Positions 19,648 to 29,619 of a stretch of DNA of 61,119 nucleotides are shown here, piece by piece. Each line of letters starts with the position of its first letter. Within the stretch, counting starts at the first letter, position 1. The notes under the pieces are model-generated. The model saw nothing but the letters and a program-made list of their open reading frames with translations, was not told the DNA's origin and made no database searches. Where the stretch lies: positions 1 through 61,119 of the forward strand of contig NZ_BAZW01000025.1 in NCBI RefSeq assembly GCF_000974365.1, in the 5' to 3' direction. Source of the stretch: Geofilum rubicundum JCM 15548 (GTDB lineage Bacteria > Bacteroidota > Bacteroidia > Bacteroidales > Marinilabiliaceae). The position numbers and the translations under genes were made by a program.

Positions 19648-20994
19648 ATGGGTCACAACACAAAAACCATGGAAAAAATTTTCACGAAACACCAGGAAAC
19701 AATCGCCCACAAGATTGAACCTAAATCACAGTTAAAGAATTGGCGTGACTGGAAATGGCACATGCGACATGCCATCAAAACAATTGATGAATTTGAAAAT
19801 CTGACAGGCATCCAATTTTCAGCAGAAGAAAAGAAAAAGTTTGAAGAAACCCAGGATCGCTTTCCGCTTTCTATTACGCCGTACTACTTATCCCTCATAA
19901 AAAAAGAGAACTTCCGGCATGATCCGGTATACAAACAAGCCTTTTTAGACAACCGCGAATTAATCGTGGCCAATAGTGAAATGGGCGATCCCCTTTCAGA
20001 AGACCATGACAGTCCGGTCCCCGGCATCACCCACCGCTACCCCGACCGTGTTTTACTATTGGTAAGCAATGTTTGCGCCATGTACTGTCGTCACTGCACA
20101 CGCAAGCGTAAAGTGGGCGATCGGGACTCTATTCCTGACAAAAGTCAAATTAAAGAAGGTATTCAATACATAAAAGACCATCCTCAGGTCAGAGATGTTC
20201 TGTTGTCAGGCGGTGACCCCTTTCTGCTTTCCGATGATTATCTCGACTGGATTTTAACAGAGTTAAGAGCCATTCCTCATGTTCAGGTTATCAGAATAGG
20301 AACGCGTACCCCGGTTGTACTCCCCTACCGCATCACCGACGACTTGGTGAACATGCTTAAAAAACACCACCCGCTGTGGATCAACACCCATTTTAACCAC
20401 CCGCGTGAATTAACCACATCTGCCCGGGAAGCATTGACCAAACTGGCCGATGCCGGTATTCCATTGGGCAACCAGTCGGTACTTCTGGCCGATGTCAACG
20501 ACTGCCCCAGAATCATGAAAGATTTGGTTCATAAACTGGTGATGAACCGCGTGCGTCCCTACTATTTGTACCAGTGTGATCTTTCGGAAGGATTGTCGCA
20601 CTTCCGAACACCCGTTGGCAAGGGGATTGAAATAATGGAAAGTCTGATAGGCCACACCAGCGGTTTTGCCGTACCCACTTATGTCATTGATGCACCCGGG
20701 GGCGGTGGAAAAATTCCTGTCATGCCCAACTACATCATCTCCTGGAGTACCAACAAAGTGATTTTGAGAAACTACGAAGGGGTTATTACCTCTTACCAGG
20801 AACCTGATAAATACGAATCCACCATTTGCGACAGAAATTGTGACAAATGCAATCTCGAACTGGACGTAGCCGAAGGCGACGAAATGAATGCCATTGGTAT
20901 TGAGCAATTGCTCTCTGATTATGATGACACCATATCACTCATCCCTTCCAATAACGAACGATACGAAAGACGAAACGAAGATGGACAAGATTGA
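19648..20994 (+). CDS. kamA: Lysine 2,3-aminomutase
   Basis: This radical-SAM, PLP-dependent enzyme converts L-lysine to beta-lysine. The iron-sulfur cluster motif CAMYCRHC (Cys 143, 147 and 150 from the 19648 start) is followed by TRKRKVGD. The PLP-lysine segment [15 protein letters not shown] is present. The C-terminal Cys cluster (CDRNCDKC) matches the zinc-binding end of the family. The length is 448 residues, or 441 if translation starts at 19669 (MEKIFTKHQ). The next gene, ablB, overlaps it by 14 bases, which indicates translational coupling. The pair is known to make the compatible solute N-acetyl-beta-lysine, so here it is likely osmoprotective rather than fermentative. No kamDE genes are adjacent. 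Confidence 0.95.
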   Translation: MGHNTKTMEKIFTKHQETIAHKIEPKSQLKNWRDWKWHMRHAIKTIDEFENLTGIQFSAEEKKKFEETQDRFPLSITPYYLSLIKKENFRHDPVYKQAFLDNRELIVANSEMGDPLSEDHDSPVPGITHRYPDRVLLLVSNVCAMYCRHCTRKRKVGDRDSIPDKSQIKEGIQYIKDHPQVRDVLLSGGDPFLLSDDYLDWILTELRAIPHVQVIRIGTRTPVVLPYRITDDLVNMLKKHHPLWINTHFNHPRELTTSAREALTKLADAGIPLGNQSVLLADVNDCPRIMKDLVHKLVMNRVRPYYLYQCDLSEGLSHFRTPVGKGIEIMESLIGHTSGFAVPTYVIDAPGGGGKIPVMPNYIISWSTNKVILRNYEGVITSYQEPDKYESTICDRNCDKCNLELDVAEGDEMNAIGIEQLLSDYDDTISLIPSNNERYERRNEDGQD

Positions 20995-21810
20995 AAACTG
21001 TGGTCAGTCCAGGATATCACATGGCTCAGAAAGCAGCCGTGTGTATCTGATGGATTTGCACCCGGCGGACTTTCCGCAAATAATTGAAAAGTTAGATAAA
21101 ATTGCTGCTGAAGGCAGGTACACCAAGCTATTTGCCAAGGTGGCGGCCAAATACGGACCGGCCTTCCTGAATGCAGGATATGTGATTGAAGCATTGGTTC
21201 CCGAATTCTATGGCGGCCAAGAAGACGCCCTCTTTTTAATGAAATACACGGATGCCGAAAGGCAAAAGCCGGAAGCGAAAGAACTGGAAGCCTTTCAGCA
21301 ATTATTGCTGGAGCCGGTTGAATTTGAGCCGACCCCCATCGATAATGCCTACAAACTGCGACCACTAAATGAAAGCGATGCAGAGGCCATGGTTCCGGTC
21401 TTCAAACAGGTTTTCTCCACCTATCCCTTTCCCATTTATGATCCGGCCTTTTTAATTCAAAGCATGCGTGAAGACGGTACCCGTTACTTCGGAGCCTTTT
21501 GTGAAGGCGCCTTGATTGCCATCAGCTCTGCCGAATGCAACGATGTAAAAAAGAATGCCGAGATGACGGATTTTGCCGTGCTCCCCACCCACCGGGGCAA
21601 AAGACTGGCCGTGCACTTACTCACATTTATGGAGGAAGAACTGACCAAAGACGGTTTTAAAACATTTTACACCATTGCCCGACTTCACTCTCTGCCCATG
21701 AACAAAACCTTCTATAATCTGGCTACAAATACGCCGGCACATTGACCCGCAACACGCAAATAGCCGGAAAAATAGAGAGCATGAACGTTTGGTGGAAAAG
21801 CGCAAAATAA
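20981..21810 (+). CDS. ablB: Beta-lysine N6-acetyltransferase, frame broken by a 1-base loss
   Basis: This GNAT-fold enzyme acetylates beta-lysine to N-epsilon-acetyl-beta-lysine, a compatible solute. The acetyl-CoA-binding region contains [21 protein letters not shown]. The start at 20981 ([11 protein letters not shown]) overlaps the end of kamA. The frame as sequenced stops at 21745, but the family C-terminus is present downstream in another frame. Restoring one G at 21721-21722 (CTGGCTAC to CTGGGCTAC) gives LGYKYAGTL and an ending [12 protein letters not shown] at 21810, for 276 residues. The symporter gene starts 6 bases later, so kamA, ablB and the symporter form one operon. Confidence 0.92.
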
Positions 21811-21816
21811 GAGCAT

Positions 21817-23222
21817 ATGCATTGGATTGATTTGAGTATTGTGGTGGTTTACTTTGCCATAATGCTGTTGATTGGATTTTGGTTTCACAGAAAAAACAAC
21901 AATACCGAAGACTATTTTGTAGGAAGTCGCCAGATGACCAAATGGCATTTGGGGCTCTCCGTAGTCGCCACCGATGTCGGTGGCGGATTTTCCATCGGTT
22001 TGGGTGGACTGGGTTTTGTAATGGGACTGGCAGGATCATGGATTCTGTTTACCGGTCTCATTGGTGCCTGGTTAACAGCAGTGGTGCTCATCCCCAAAGT
22101 GCATAAAACGGGATTGGCTAACGGACTACAGACTTTTCCGGAAATACTCAAACACAATTATGGAAAAACGGTGGCTTTGGCCGCCGCCATTATATCGGCC
22201 ATTGGTTACATGGGCTTTACCGCCAGTCAGGTGCTGGCCGGTGCCAAACTGACCTCAGCCACTTTTGTGGGGGTCAACATCCCGGAAGCAGTCCTGATAA
22301 TGGGGGCTATTGCAGTGGTTTACACCGCATTGGGCGGTATAAAAGCAGTCATCTATACAGACACCGTTCAGTGGATCATTTTGCTTTCGGGATTGTCGCT
22401 GGTTGCGTCCCCTATGCCCTGAAAGCGCTTGGGGGCTGGGAGGCCGCCAAATTGTTCCTCAGTGCTGAAATGCTACAGTTGAGCAATGTAAAAATCAGCA
22501 CCCTTATCAACTGGACCTTCTCCATCATTCCCATTTGGTTCATAGGCATGACCCTGTACCAGCGCATATTTGCGGCCAAATCGGCCAAAGAAGCCAAGCG
22601 CGCCTGGTTCATTGCGGGCCTGTTCGAATATCCATTCATGGCTTTTCTGGGGGTCTTTTTGGGCATGCTGGCCAAAGCAGCATTTGCTTCAGGCATTATT
22701 CCGGCAGCAGAAATGGCCATGGCCGACAATGAATCTGCCATGCCACTCATGCTTAAGCATGTATTGCCCATTGGCGCTTTGGGCTTGATTATGGCGGCCT
22801 ACTTTTCTGCGATTCTGTCGACGGCCGACAGCTGCCTGATGGCGGCATCCGGTAACATCAGCCGGGATCTTTTCAACTACAAAAAATCCAAAAATGCCCT
22901 CAAAGTTGTTCAGTGGATGACCCTCATCATCGGCATTCTGGCCATTGCGGTGGCCCTATACGTCCCCTCCGTTCTTGAACTGATGTTGCTCTCGTACGGC
23001 TTTATGGTGAGTGGACTCATGGCACCGGTCCTGGGCTTCCTGCTGTTCAAAAAGCCCTCCCGGAAAGCTGCCATCGCTTCCATGATCGCAGGCAGTGCCA
23101 CCTTGCTGGTCCTTCAAATTACAGGATTCCGGTTGCCCTGGGAACTTGACGCAGTCGTACCGGCATTAAGTCTGTCCTTACTGTTGATGTTATTGGTTCA
23201 AATGATGGGTCAAAAAGATTGA
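21817..23222 (+). CDS. Sodium/solute symporter (SSS family), frame broken by a 1-base loss
   Basis: This is an integral membrane transporter of the PutP/PanF superfamily with about 13 hydrophobic segments. The start MHWIDLSIVVVYFAIML is followed by DYFVGSRQMTKWHLGLS, the usual TM1-TM2 pattern. Later segments include SAILSTADSCLMAASGNISRD, the conserved family signature after TM8. The frame breaks at 22405-22407: TTGCGTCCCC should be TTGCGGTCCCC, giving LVAVPYALKALGG and 468 residues. It lies 6 bases downstream of ablB. The substrate cannot be read from sequence. Its place in the operon suggests lysine, beta-lysine or the acetylated osmolyte. Confidence 0.88.
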
Positions 23223-23231
23223 AATTTTTCC

Positions 23232-23239
23232 TACTTTTG
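23232..23239 (+). promoter_or_regulatory. Possible -7 box of the SGNH lipoprotein gene
   Basis: TACTTTTG matches TAnnTTTG and lies 19 bases before the start codon, so the gene could be transcribed apart from the kamA operon. Confidence 0.35.
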
Positions 23240-23258
23240 AATACTAATTTACATTCAA

Positions 23259-23954
23259 ATGAAACAGAAAAACCTCCTTAAAGCCCTAATTGTGGCTTTT
23301 GTTTTAGTGACGGCTGCCTGCCAACAGTCCCATAAGGGCATTGTGGATGTCAGACAGTACAACCAGCCGGTGAAAGTGGCCTGTGTGGGCAACAGTATTA
23401 CCTTTGGCGCAGGCATTGAGCACCGCGACAGCCTGAGTTACCCGGCCCAACTGCAGCGTATGCTCGGTGAAAATTGGGAAGTACAAAATTTTGGGGTAAG
23501 TGCCCGTACGCTGATGAGCAGTGGTGATCTGCCCTACATCCAAGAACCGGATTACCAGTCGGCACTGGACTTTGATCCCGATGTCGTGCTTATTAAATTG
23601 GGAACCAACGATACCAAACCGCATAACTGGCAGCACAGTTCATCTTTTAAGGAGGACTACAAAAAACTGATCGCCTCTTTTCAGGCCCTGCCCTCCCAAC
23701 CCATTGTGGTTTTGTTAAAAGCCGTACCGGCCTTCCCCGAGCGTTGGGGTATTAGCGACAGCACCATTGTGCACGGACTTAACCCCATGGTGGAAGAACT
23801 GGCTCAGGAACTCCATTTACCCTGCATTGATTTATACACGCCCATGATGGGGCGTGATACCCTGTTTCCCGATCAGATTCATCCCAATGCCGAAGGAGCG
23901 GGCATAATGGCCCACACCATCTATGAAGCATTAACGGGCCGGACGGTCGAATAG
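23259..23954 (+). CDS. SGNH-fold (GDSL-like) hydrolase lipoprotein
   Basis: This 231-residue secreted esterase-like protein has a signal peptide MKQKNLLKALIVAFVLVTAAC with lipobox Cys at residue 21. The SGNH blocks are visible: block I CVGNSITFGAG (here Asn-Ser, with the nucleophile Ser), block III LIKLGTNDTK and block V PDQIHPNAEGAGIMA with Asp and His. Relatives include sialate O-acetylesterases and acyl esterases that deacetylate surface or diet carbohydrates. It begins 36 bases after the symporter and may be partly cotranscribed. The substrate is unknown. Confidence 0.85.
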   Translation: MKQKNLLKALIVAFVLVTAACQQSHKGIVDVRQYNQPVKVACVGNSITFGAGIEHRDSLSYPAQLQRMLGENWEVQNFGVSARTLMSSGDLPYIQEPDYQSALDFDPDVVLIKLGTNDTKPHNWQHSSSFKEDYKKLIASFQALPSQPIVVLLKAVPAFPERWGISDSTIVHGLNPMVEELAQELHLPCIDLYTPMMGRDTLFPDQIHPNAEGAGIMAHTIYEALTGRTVE

Positions 23955-23958
23955 GCCA

Positions 23959-24456
23959 CTACTCCAGGGGAGACAAGCCGTCTCCCTCATACAGCCCGTC
24001 CGCCGATATCACCGGGAATTCTTCAGACTCTTCAATTTCAAGCATTTCAATCAACTGGCCAAGGATATCGGACATATGGGCCAATTCATCAGAAGTCATA
24101 CTTTTTAATTTTGATGCCAGACGCTGCTGAAGCAGGTCTGGCGTCCTTTCAAGCAGCTTATCCCCGGCGGACGTCAGGGTTATGTGTGTAACACGCTTGT
24201 CGCCCGATTTGGGCAGGCGTGCCAACAGTCCGTTTTTTTCCAGGCGACCAATAATCCCTGTCACCGTGCTGGAATTTAAGTTCAGATGTTCACGAATGGC
24301 CCGTTGCGTCGCCTGATAGTTGGGGGATGATTTAAGAAATTCCAAACATAAAATCTGGGGAATACTGACCCCGAAATCCTTTTGCACTTTTTTGGATTCC
24401 AGATTGATGGAACGCACAATGCGCCGAACCTTTATAAGAATACTTTTATAATCCAT
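23959..24456 (-). CDS. MarR-family transcriptional regulator
   Basis: This is a 165-residue winged-helix regulator. The recognition region ATQRAIREHLNLNSSTVTGI (about residues 52-71) is followed by the wing LPKSGDKRVTHITLTSAG, both diagnostic of MarR. It is convergent with the SGNH gene (4 bases apart) and follows the metallo-hydrolase gene on the same strand by 12 bases. It might control the neighbouring operon, but no operator can be identified. Confidence 0.88.
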   Translation of the reverse strand: MDYKSILIKVRRIVRSINLESKKVQKDFGVSIPQILCLEFLKSSPNYQATQRAIREHLNLNSSTVTGIIGRLEKNGLLARLPKSGDKRVTHITLTSAGDKLLERTPDLLQQRLASKLKSMTSDELAHMSDILGQLIEMLEIEESEEFPVISADGLYEGDGLSPLE

Positions 24457-24468
24457 GGATACGCTTTT

Positions 24469-25227
24469 CTACAAACTAAACACATCACCTACCGCATATC
24501 GATTGGTGACCCTCACACTAAAACGATCTTCCAGCGTTTGAAAGGCAGCAGCAGCAATATCGGGGCGGTTGTTTTCCTCGGAGAGGTGGGATAAATAGAC
24601 CACCTGCAGTTCGGCATGATGGTTCTGGGCCAACAATTCAAATGCCTGGGCATTTGAAAGATGTCCTTTATCTCCGGCCACCCGTACCTTCAGGTGCTGG
24701 GGATAGGGTCCCGACCAAAGCATTTCTTCATCGTAATTCGATTCCAGAAACAAGGCATGGCACAAGGCCAGTTCACGGGTAACATTGTCACAAGGCGTGC
24801 CGATATCAGTGAATACCCCCACATTTTTCCCCTCAAATTCAATTCTAAAACTACAGGGCTCCGCTGCATCGTGGTTCTTTGTAAAACTATGCACCTTAAA
24901 ACCGCCTATTTCAATGGTGGCACCAGCTTCAAATAAAAGGATTTTTTGGGGCCGGTTGGGCCCCCAGCTTTTGTCGTATGATTTCTGCGTCATGTATACC
25001 GGAAGGTCCAATTTATTGCTCAACACGCGTACCCCTCTGAAATGGTCACCATGTTCATGAGATATAAAAATGGCCCGTAATTTTTCAGGGTTTAAACCCT
25101 TTTGCGCCATACGTTCCAGCACCTGGCGCCGACTGATTCCTACATCCACCAAAATGGCATCGCTTCCATTGCCTATGTAATAGCAGTTTCCATTGCTCCC
25201 CGATGCCAACGCACATATTTCCAACAT
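24469..25227 (-). CDS. Metallo-beta-lactamase-fold hydrolase (YycJ/WalJ-like)
   Basis: This 252-residue protein is of the MBL superfamily. The start MLEICALASGSNGNCYYIG is typical of the WalJ/YycJ group. The zinc motif ISHEHGDHFRG (HxHxDH), KNHDAAEPCSF and later GHLSNAQAF supply metal ligands. Family members are predicted exonucleases or phosphodiesterases linked to DNA or cell-wall processes; the true substrate here is unknown. The start at 25227 is chosen because it begins the fold. It lies 12 bases upstream of marR on the same strand. Confidence 0.85.
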   Translation of the reverse strand: MLEICALASGSNGNCYYIGNGSDAILVDVGISRRQVLERMAQKGLNPEKLRAIFISHEHGDHFRGVRVLSNKLDLPVYMTQKSYDKSWGPNRPQKILLFEAGATIEIGGFKVHSFTKNHDAAEPCSFRIEFEGKNVGVFTDIGTPCDNVTRELALCHALFLESNYDEEMLWSGPYPQHLKVRVAGDKGHLSNAQAFELLAQNHHAELQVVYLSHLSEENNRPDIAAAAFQTLEDRFSVRVTNRYAVGDVFSL

Positions 25228-25291
25228 ATATATTATTGTCTGTGGTCTGATTACACCGCACACCGCCCATGCAATCCTTCCGTTATTATTC

Positions 25292-25990
25292 CTATTGTAA
25301 CTCTTTTTTTGCGGCCCCTTTGCCCTGCCAACCCACCGTCATTTCCTTAACGCCACCCAGCTCTACCAACAATTTTTCAGCATACTCCAGCGCCCCATTC
25401 AATGGCTCATCCATTTTTTCAAAAGCAGGAAATACCATCAAAAACTTTCGCGTATCCCCGGTTACCATGGTCCGCACAGAATCACTTGTCGAGGTGCCAA
25501 AAGCTCCTGTTTCATCCCTGAACACCGGAAGGTTTTCAATGTTCAGTTCCCCCCGGCCAATGCCCCGATAGGGCTCCTGGTTACGCCCCAACCCAAAAGT
25601 GACAGATCCCTGAATTTTATCCCCGTCGTATCCGCCAATGGAAAAGCCGGTGGCCACCGAAACCATATTGAGTATATCCACCATGTTGTTCACGTGGTAG
25701 AGCCCCTTGCCCGATGCCAAACGACGCAACAAACTTTCAGCCGCCGGCCGGTAACGGTTGGGATCCTTTCCCATTTTGCGGTAGGCATTTTTGGTCATTT
25801 CCACCACCGGGTGTCGCCGAATCGATTCGGGTGTCAGATCCGGTACCAACTTATCGCATAATTCTTGCATCTCCTCCTTTAATTCACCGTCCGAAGGGGT
25901 CACTTCTACCCCGGCCAAAATACAGCCAATGGTTAAATCGGGAAACAAATCACTTAACTCTGGTTGAATATCAATTTTCAAAGCACTCAT
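25292..25990 (-). CDS. B3/B4 tRNA-binding domain protein
   Basis: This 232-residue stand-alone protein is related to the B3/B4 editing domain of phenylalanyl-tRNA synthetase beta. Visible features include RRHPVVEMTKNAYRKMGKDP, RYRPAAESLLRR and NNMVDILNMVSVATGFSIGG, which recur in this family, and ENLPVFRDETGAFGTSTSDS. It may clear mischarged tRNA or free aminoacyl groups. That role is known for some relatives and only inferred here. It is not closely coupled to its neighbours. Confidence 0.8.
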   Translation of the reverse strand: MSALKIDIQPELSDLFPDLTIGCILAGVEVTPSDGELKEEMQELCDKLVPDLTPESIRRHPVVEMTKNAYRKMGKDPNRYRPAAESLLRRLASGKGLYHVNNMVDILNMVSVATGFSIGGYDGDKIQGSVTFGLGRNQEPYRGIGRGELNIENLPVFRDETGAFGTSTSDSVRTMVTGDTRKFLMVFPAFEKMDEPLNGALEYAEKLLVELGGVKEMTVGWQGKGAAKKELQ

Positions 25991-26104
25991 ATACTGTAGT
26001 TTATTCTAAACCTGGTTGCGCCAGCTATCACGGTCTGCAGGGAGGTTATATTGAACGATTCAAAATTAAGTAAAAAAACGCCTTTTTTTCGCATCTTTGC
26101 ACAC

Positions 26105-26793
26105 ATGATACACCATACGATTATTCCAGACACACTAAAGGCCGTCTTCTTTGATATGGACGGCGTTTTATATGACTCCATGACCAACCATGCCCAGACA
26201 TGGGTAGAGAGTTTTCAGGCGGCCGGCATCAGCTTTCCGGCTTATGATGCCTATCTCAACGAAGGACGTACCGGACCATCAACCATAGAGGTCGCTTTTG
26301 AGAAATACGCTCATCGCCCGGCCACTGAAGCTGACATTCAAAAAATATACGACCATAAAACAGAATTGATGCAATCAGCACCCACTCCCGGGATAATGCC
26401 GGGCATGCAAAATGTTGTGCAACAAACCATGCAGCCGGATTCCGTGTCATTGTGGTCACCGGTTCCAAGCAGCCTTCCCTGATATCCCGATTGAAAAAGG
26501 ACTTCAATATCGAAGACGAAAATGTAGTTAGCGGTTTTGATGTCAAAAAAGGTAAACCAGATCCGGAACCTTACCTGATGGCACTGAAAAAGGCCAATTG
26601 CGAGGCTGGAGAGGCGCTGGTCATAGAAAATGCCCCCTTGGGTGTGGAAGCCTCCTGCGGAGCGGGCATTACCACCATCGCTGTGAATACGGGTATTCTG
26701 GAAGCCGAAATTCTTTCCAGGGCAGGCGCCGGCATGGTATTAAGCGGCACTCAGGAATTGGCTGATAACTGGAAAAGTCTGATCAGACAGTAG
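26105..26793 (+). CDS. HAD-superfamily hydrolase (beta-phosphoglucomutase-like), frame broken by a 1-base loss
   Basis: This phosphatase or phosphomutase belongs to HAD subfamily IA. Motif I is VFFDMDGVLYDSM (nucleophile Asp near residue 17). Motif II is VVTGSKQ. Motif III/IV is GKPDPEPYLMALKKANC followed by VIENAPLGVEA. The frame breaks at 26432-26434 (CAGCCGGAT, with one base missing), and restoring it gives GFRVIVVTGSKQPSL and 229 residues. The start at 26105 is chosen because the fold begins there. The substrate is probably a small sugar phosphate. Confidence 0.88.
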
Positions 26794-26866
26794 TAACCGT
26801 AAGCAAACCACACATGGCTTGGGTCACGAAATGACCAGCGAGCCTAATGTCACCCATAAACCGTTA

Positions 26867-27259
26867 TCACAACCTTTCGGGGGCCCCGTAATTTCGGAAT
26901 TCACAGAGATAAATTCCCTGCCACATCCCCAGGGCCATTCGGCCATTGGTAATAGGAATGGTGAGCGACTGGCCCATTAGGGACGATTTAACATGCGCCG
27001 GCATATCATCCGATCCTTCCATGGTATGCTTATAGTAACTCATGTTCTCAGGCACCAAACGGTTCATGATGCTCTCAAAATCCTCTCTGACCGTTGGATC
27101 TACGTTCTCATTGAGCGATAGAGCAGCAGATGTGTGCTGAATAAAAATATTCACCAAACCAGTTTGTGGTAATTGAGACAATTCGGATTCAATATAGTTG
27201 GTGATTAAATGAAAACCCCTTCCCAGTTCAGGAAGCTTTATGGAATATTGCTGAATCAT
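26867..27259 (-). CDS. YjbQ family protein (UPF0047)
   Basis: This 130-residue protein carries the strongly conserved family segments NIFIQHTSAALSLNENVDP, DDMPAHVKSSLMGQSLTIPI and GMWQGIYLCEFR, including the His and Asp/Glu residues of a metal-like site. Some members show weak thiamine-phosphate synthase activity, but the physiological role is unsettled. It is isolated between two plus-strand genes. Confidence 0.9.
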   Translation of the reverse strand: MIQQYSIKLPELGRGFHLITNYIESELSQLPQTGLVNIFIQHTSAALSLNENVDPTVREDFESIMNRLVPENMSYYKHTMEGSDDMPAHVKSSLMGQSLTIPITNGRMALGMWQGIYLCEFRNYGAPERL

Positions 27260-27363
27260 ATACGTAAAAATTATTCAATCAAATATACATCAATTTTTGC
27301 AAGGCGAAAAAAGGCACTTAAAATATGATGTCGCATCCGGACCCGTTCTCGCTATTTTTTTGA

Positions 27364-27371
27364 TACATTTG
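27364..27371 (+). promoter_or_regulatory. Probable -7 box of the kdsD-like gene
   Basis: TACATTTG matches TAnnTTTG 51 bases before the chosen ATG (27423). It falls inside the longer in-frame extension from 27297, supporting the later start. Confidence 0.45.
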
Positions 27372-27422
27372 TACGTAAATTACAATTTTCAGGAGATTAA
27401 ACCACCCATTTTAAAATTCAAA

Positions 27423-28040
27423 ATGATACTTGAAGAGATAAAATCATTACTGGCCACCGAAGCTGAAGCCATTAAAAACATTCCCGTGAACGATGAATTT
27501 GGAAAAGCCCTCGACATCATTCATGAACAGGTACATCAGAAAAAGGGAAAGCTCATAACCAGTGGAATGGGCAAGGCTGGCCAAATTGCCATCAACATGG
27601 CTACGACTTTTAGCAGTACCGGCACACCTGCTGTTTTCCTCCACCCCTCAGAAGCGCAACATGGTGATTTGGGGGTCATTCAGGAAAACGATGTCATGTT
27701 GCTCATCTCCAATTCAGGCAAAACACGCGAAATCATTGAATTGGTTGAATTGGCCAGAGGCTTAAGACCCCATGTCCGCTTCATTGTCATCACCAGCATT
27801 AAGGAATCCCTGTTGGCCGAGGCTGCTGAAGCTACGCTACACACAGGAAATCCCCAGGAAGTCTGTGCCCTTGGACTCACACCCACCACATCTACCACCA
27901 CCATGACTGTCATTGGTGATATTTTGGTGGTTTTATTAATGAAACGTATCGGCTTCACCAACCATGATTACTCCTTGCGTCACCATGGAGGGTATTTAGG
28001 TGACAAATCGCGAAAAGCGGCAAGCCTGGACAAAAAATAA
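27423..28040 (+). CDS. SIS-domain sugar-phosphate isomerase (KdsD-like, no CBS domains)
   Basis: This 205-residue protein closely follows the SIS domain of arabinose-5-phosphate isomerase KdsD: SGMGKAGQIAINMATTFSST (about residues 45-64), FLHPSEAQHGDLG, LISNSGKTREI and the C-terminal LGLTPTTSTTTMTVIGD, then YSLRHHGGYLG. It lacks the two CBS domains of the E. coli enzyme. KdsD supplies arabinose-5-phosphate for Kdo in lipopolysaccharide. The next gene, a phosphohexomutase, starts 6 bases later, so both may feed surface sugars. Confidence 0.85.
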   Translation: MILEEIKSLLATEAEAIKNIPVNDEFGKALDIIHEQVHQKKGKLITSGMGKAGQIAINMATTFSSTGTPAVFLHPSEAQHGDLGVIQENDVMLLISNSGKTREIIELVELARGLRPHVRFIVITSIKESLLAEAAEATLHTGNPQEVCALGLTPTTSTTTMTVIGDILVVLLMKRIGFTNHDYSLRHHGGYLGDKSRKAASLDKK

Positions 28041-28046
28041 CCAATT

Positions 28047-29579
28047 ATGAATTACATCAACTGGAAAGCATTGCAAAACGGATCTGACATTCGCGGCGTT
28101 GCCATGAAAAGCGTCGCCAATGAGAGCGTCAATCTGACCCCCGAAGTGGTGGCCCGACTGGGAGAATCATTCGTGGGTTGGCTACGCAAAAAAAACGCCC
28201 AAAAAAAGTTGAAAATTTCTGTGGGAACGGACCCAAGACTTTCAGGGCCCACGCTCAAAACCGCCCTTGCTGAGGCATTAAAACAATGTGGTGTTGATGT
28301 ATACGATTATGGTCTGGCATCCACGCCCGCCATGTTTATGAGCACCGTCATGGGACAAACACCTGTTGATGCGGCCATCATGCTCACGGCCAGCCACCTG
28401 CCTTCGAACCGTAACGGACTGAAATTTTATACCTCTGAAGGCGGATTGGAAAGAAGTGACATCACGGAAATTTTAACCCTTGCTGAGAGCGGGGAAGACT
28501 TTAAAGAGTCTGATCATGGAAAAATTGGTGAGCATGATTTCATGACGGAATATGCCCAACATTTCATAAATTTGGTTCGTGAACAGGTGAATCATCCGGA
28601 TCATTACAACGAACCACTTAAAGGATTGAGCATTGCTGTGGATGCGGGCAATGGTGCCGGCGGATTTTATGCCACCAAGGTACTGAAACCCCTGGGGGCT
28701 GACATTTCAGCCAGTCAGTTCCTCCAACCGGATGGCCGCTTCCCCAATCACATTCCCAATCCAGAAGACGAAATGGCCATGGCCTCTATTGTGCGCCAAG
28801 TCAAAGAAAACAAAGCTGATTTGGGCATCATTTTCGATACAGATGTGGATCGCGCTGCCCTTGTAGCTCAGGACGGTTCACCCATTAACAGAAATCAACT
28901 GATCGCCCTTATTTCGGCGGTGGTACTTGAAGAGCATCCCGGATCAACCATTGTAACGGATTCGATAACATCGAACGGACTGGCATGGTTTATCAATGAG
29001 CACTTAAAAGGTAAGCACCACCGTTTTCAGCGTGGTTACAAAAATGTCATCAACGAAGCCATTCGCCTCAACAAGGAAGGTCAGGAATGTTGGCTGGCCA
29101 TTGAAACATCAGGTCACGCCGCCCTCAAAGAAAATCATTTCATGGATGATGGCGCCTATCTCGTGACAAAGCTCATCATTACCATGGCCAAGGTCCGCAA
29201 GCAAGGCAAACGCCTGGTTAACCTCATTGAGAAACTGCCCTTGCCGGTTCAGAGCAGCGAAATAAGAATCGGCATCAATGACCCCAATTTTAAAGAAATT
29301 GGCGAAAAAGTCATTACCGATCTGGGCCTGCTGGCCGGGAACAGACATGGATGGGATATTGCACCCGATAATTATGAGGGGGTTCGTATTCATTGCAAAC
29401 ATCCCCTTCAAAAAGGCTGGTTTCTGCTTCGCATGTCGCTTCATGATCCGGTTCTGCCCCTCAATATTGAATCAGAAGTGGAGGGTGGAATGGAAGAAAA
29501 CGTTCAACTGCTTAAGGAATTTTTTGCCAACTATGACAAGCTCGACTTAAGCGGCTTCAGAGATATTAAATACAAATAG
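28047..29579 (+). CDS. Phosphomannomutase/phosphoglucomutase-family enzyme
   Basis: This is a 510-residue alpha-D-phosphohexomutase. The phosphoserine loop TASHLPSNRNG has its Ser at residue 116. The metal-binding loop FDTDVDRAA, the sugar-specificity loop ETSGHAALKEN and the C-terminal phosphate-binding region (NYEGVRIHC) are all present. It is probably a phosphomannomutase or phosphoglucomutase acting in nucleotide-sugar supply. It is tightly linked to the KdsD-like gene (6 bases) and followed 40 bases later by the isochorismatase gene. The frame is intact. Confidence 0.92.
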   Translation: MNYINWKALQNGSDIRGVAMKSVANESVNLTPEVVARLGESFVGWLRKKNAQKKLKISVGTDPRLSGPTLKTALAEALKQCGVDVYDYGLASTPAMFMSTVMGQTPVDAAIMLTASHLPSNRNGLKFYTSEGGLERSDITEILTLAESGEDFKESDHGKIGEHDFMTEYAQHFINLVREQVNHPDHYNEPLKGLSIAVDAGNGAGGFYATKVLKPLGADISASQFLQPDGRFPNHIPNPEDEMAMASIVRQVKENKADLGIIFDTDVDRAALVAQDGSPINRNQLIALISAVVLEEHPGSTIVTDSITSNGLAWFINEHLKGKHHRFQRGYKNVINEAIRLNKEGQECWLAIETSGHAALKENHFMDDGAYLVTKLIITMAKVRKQGKRLVNLIEKLPLPVQSSEIRIGINDPNFKEIGEKVITDLGLLAGNRHGWDIAPDNYEGVRIHCKHPLQKGWFLLRMSLHDPVLPLNIESEVEGGMEENVQLLKEFFANYDKLDLSGFRDIKYK

Positions 29580-29619
29580 CTGTTTATTCCTCAACAAGAA
29601 ACCGGAAAGAGAAAAGATT

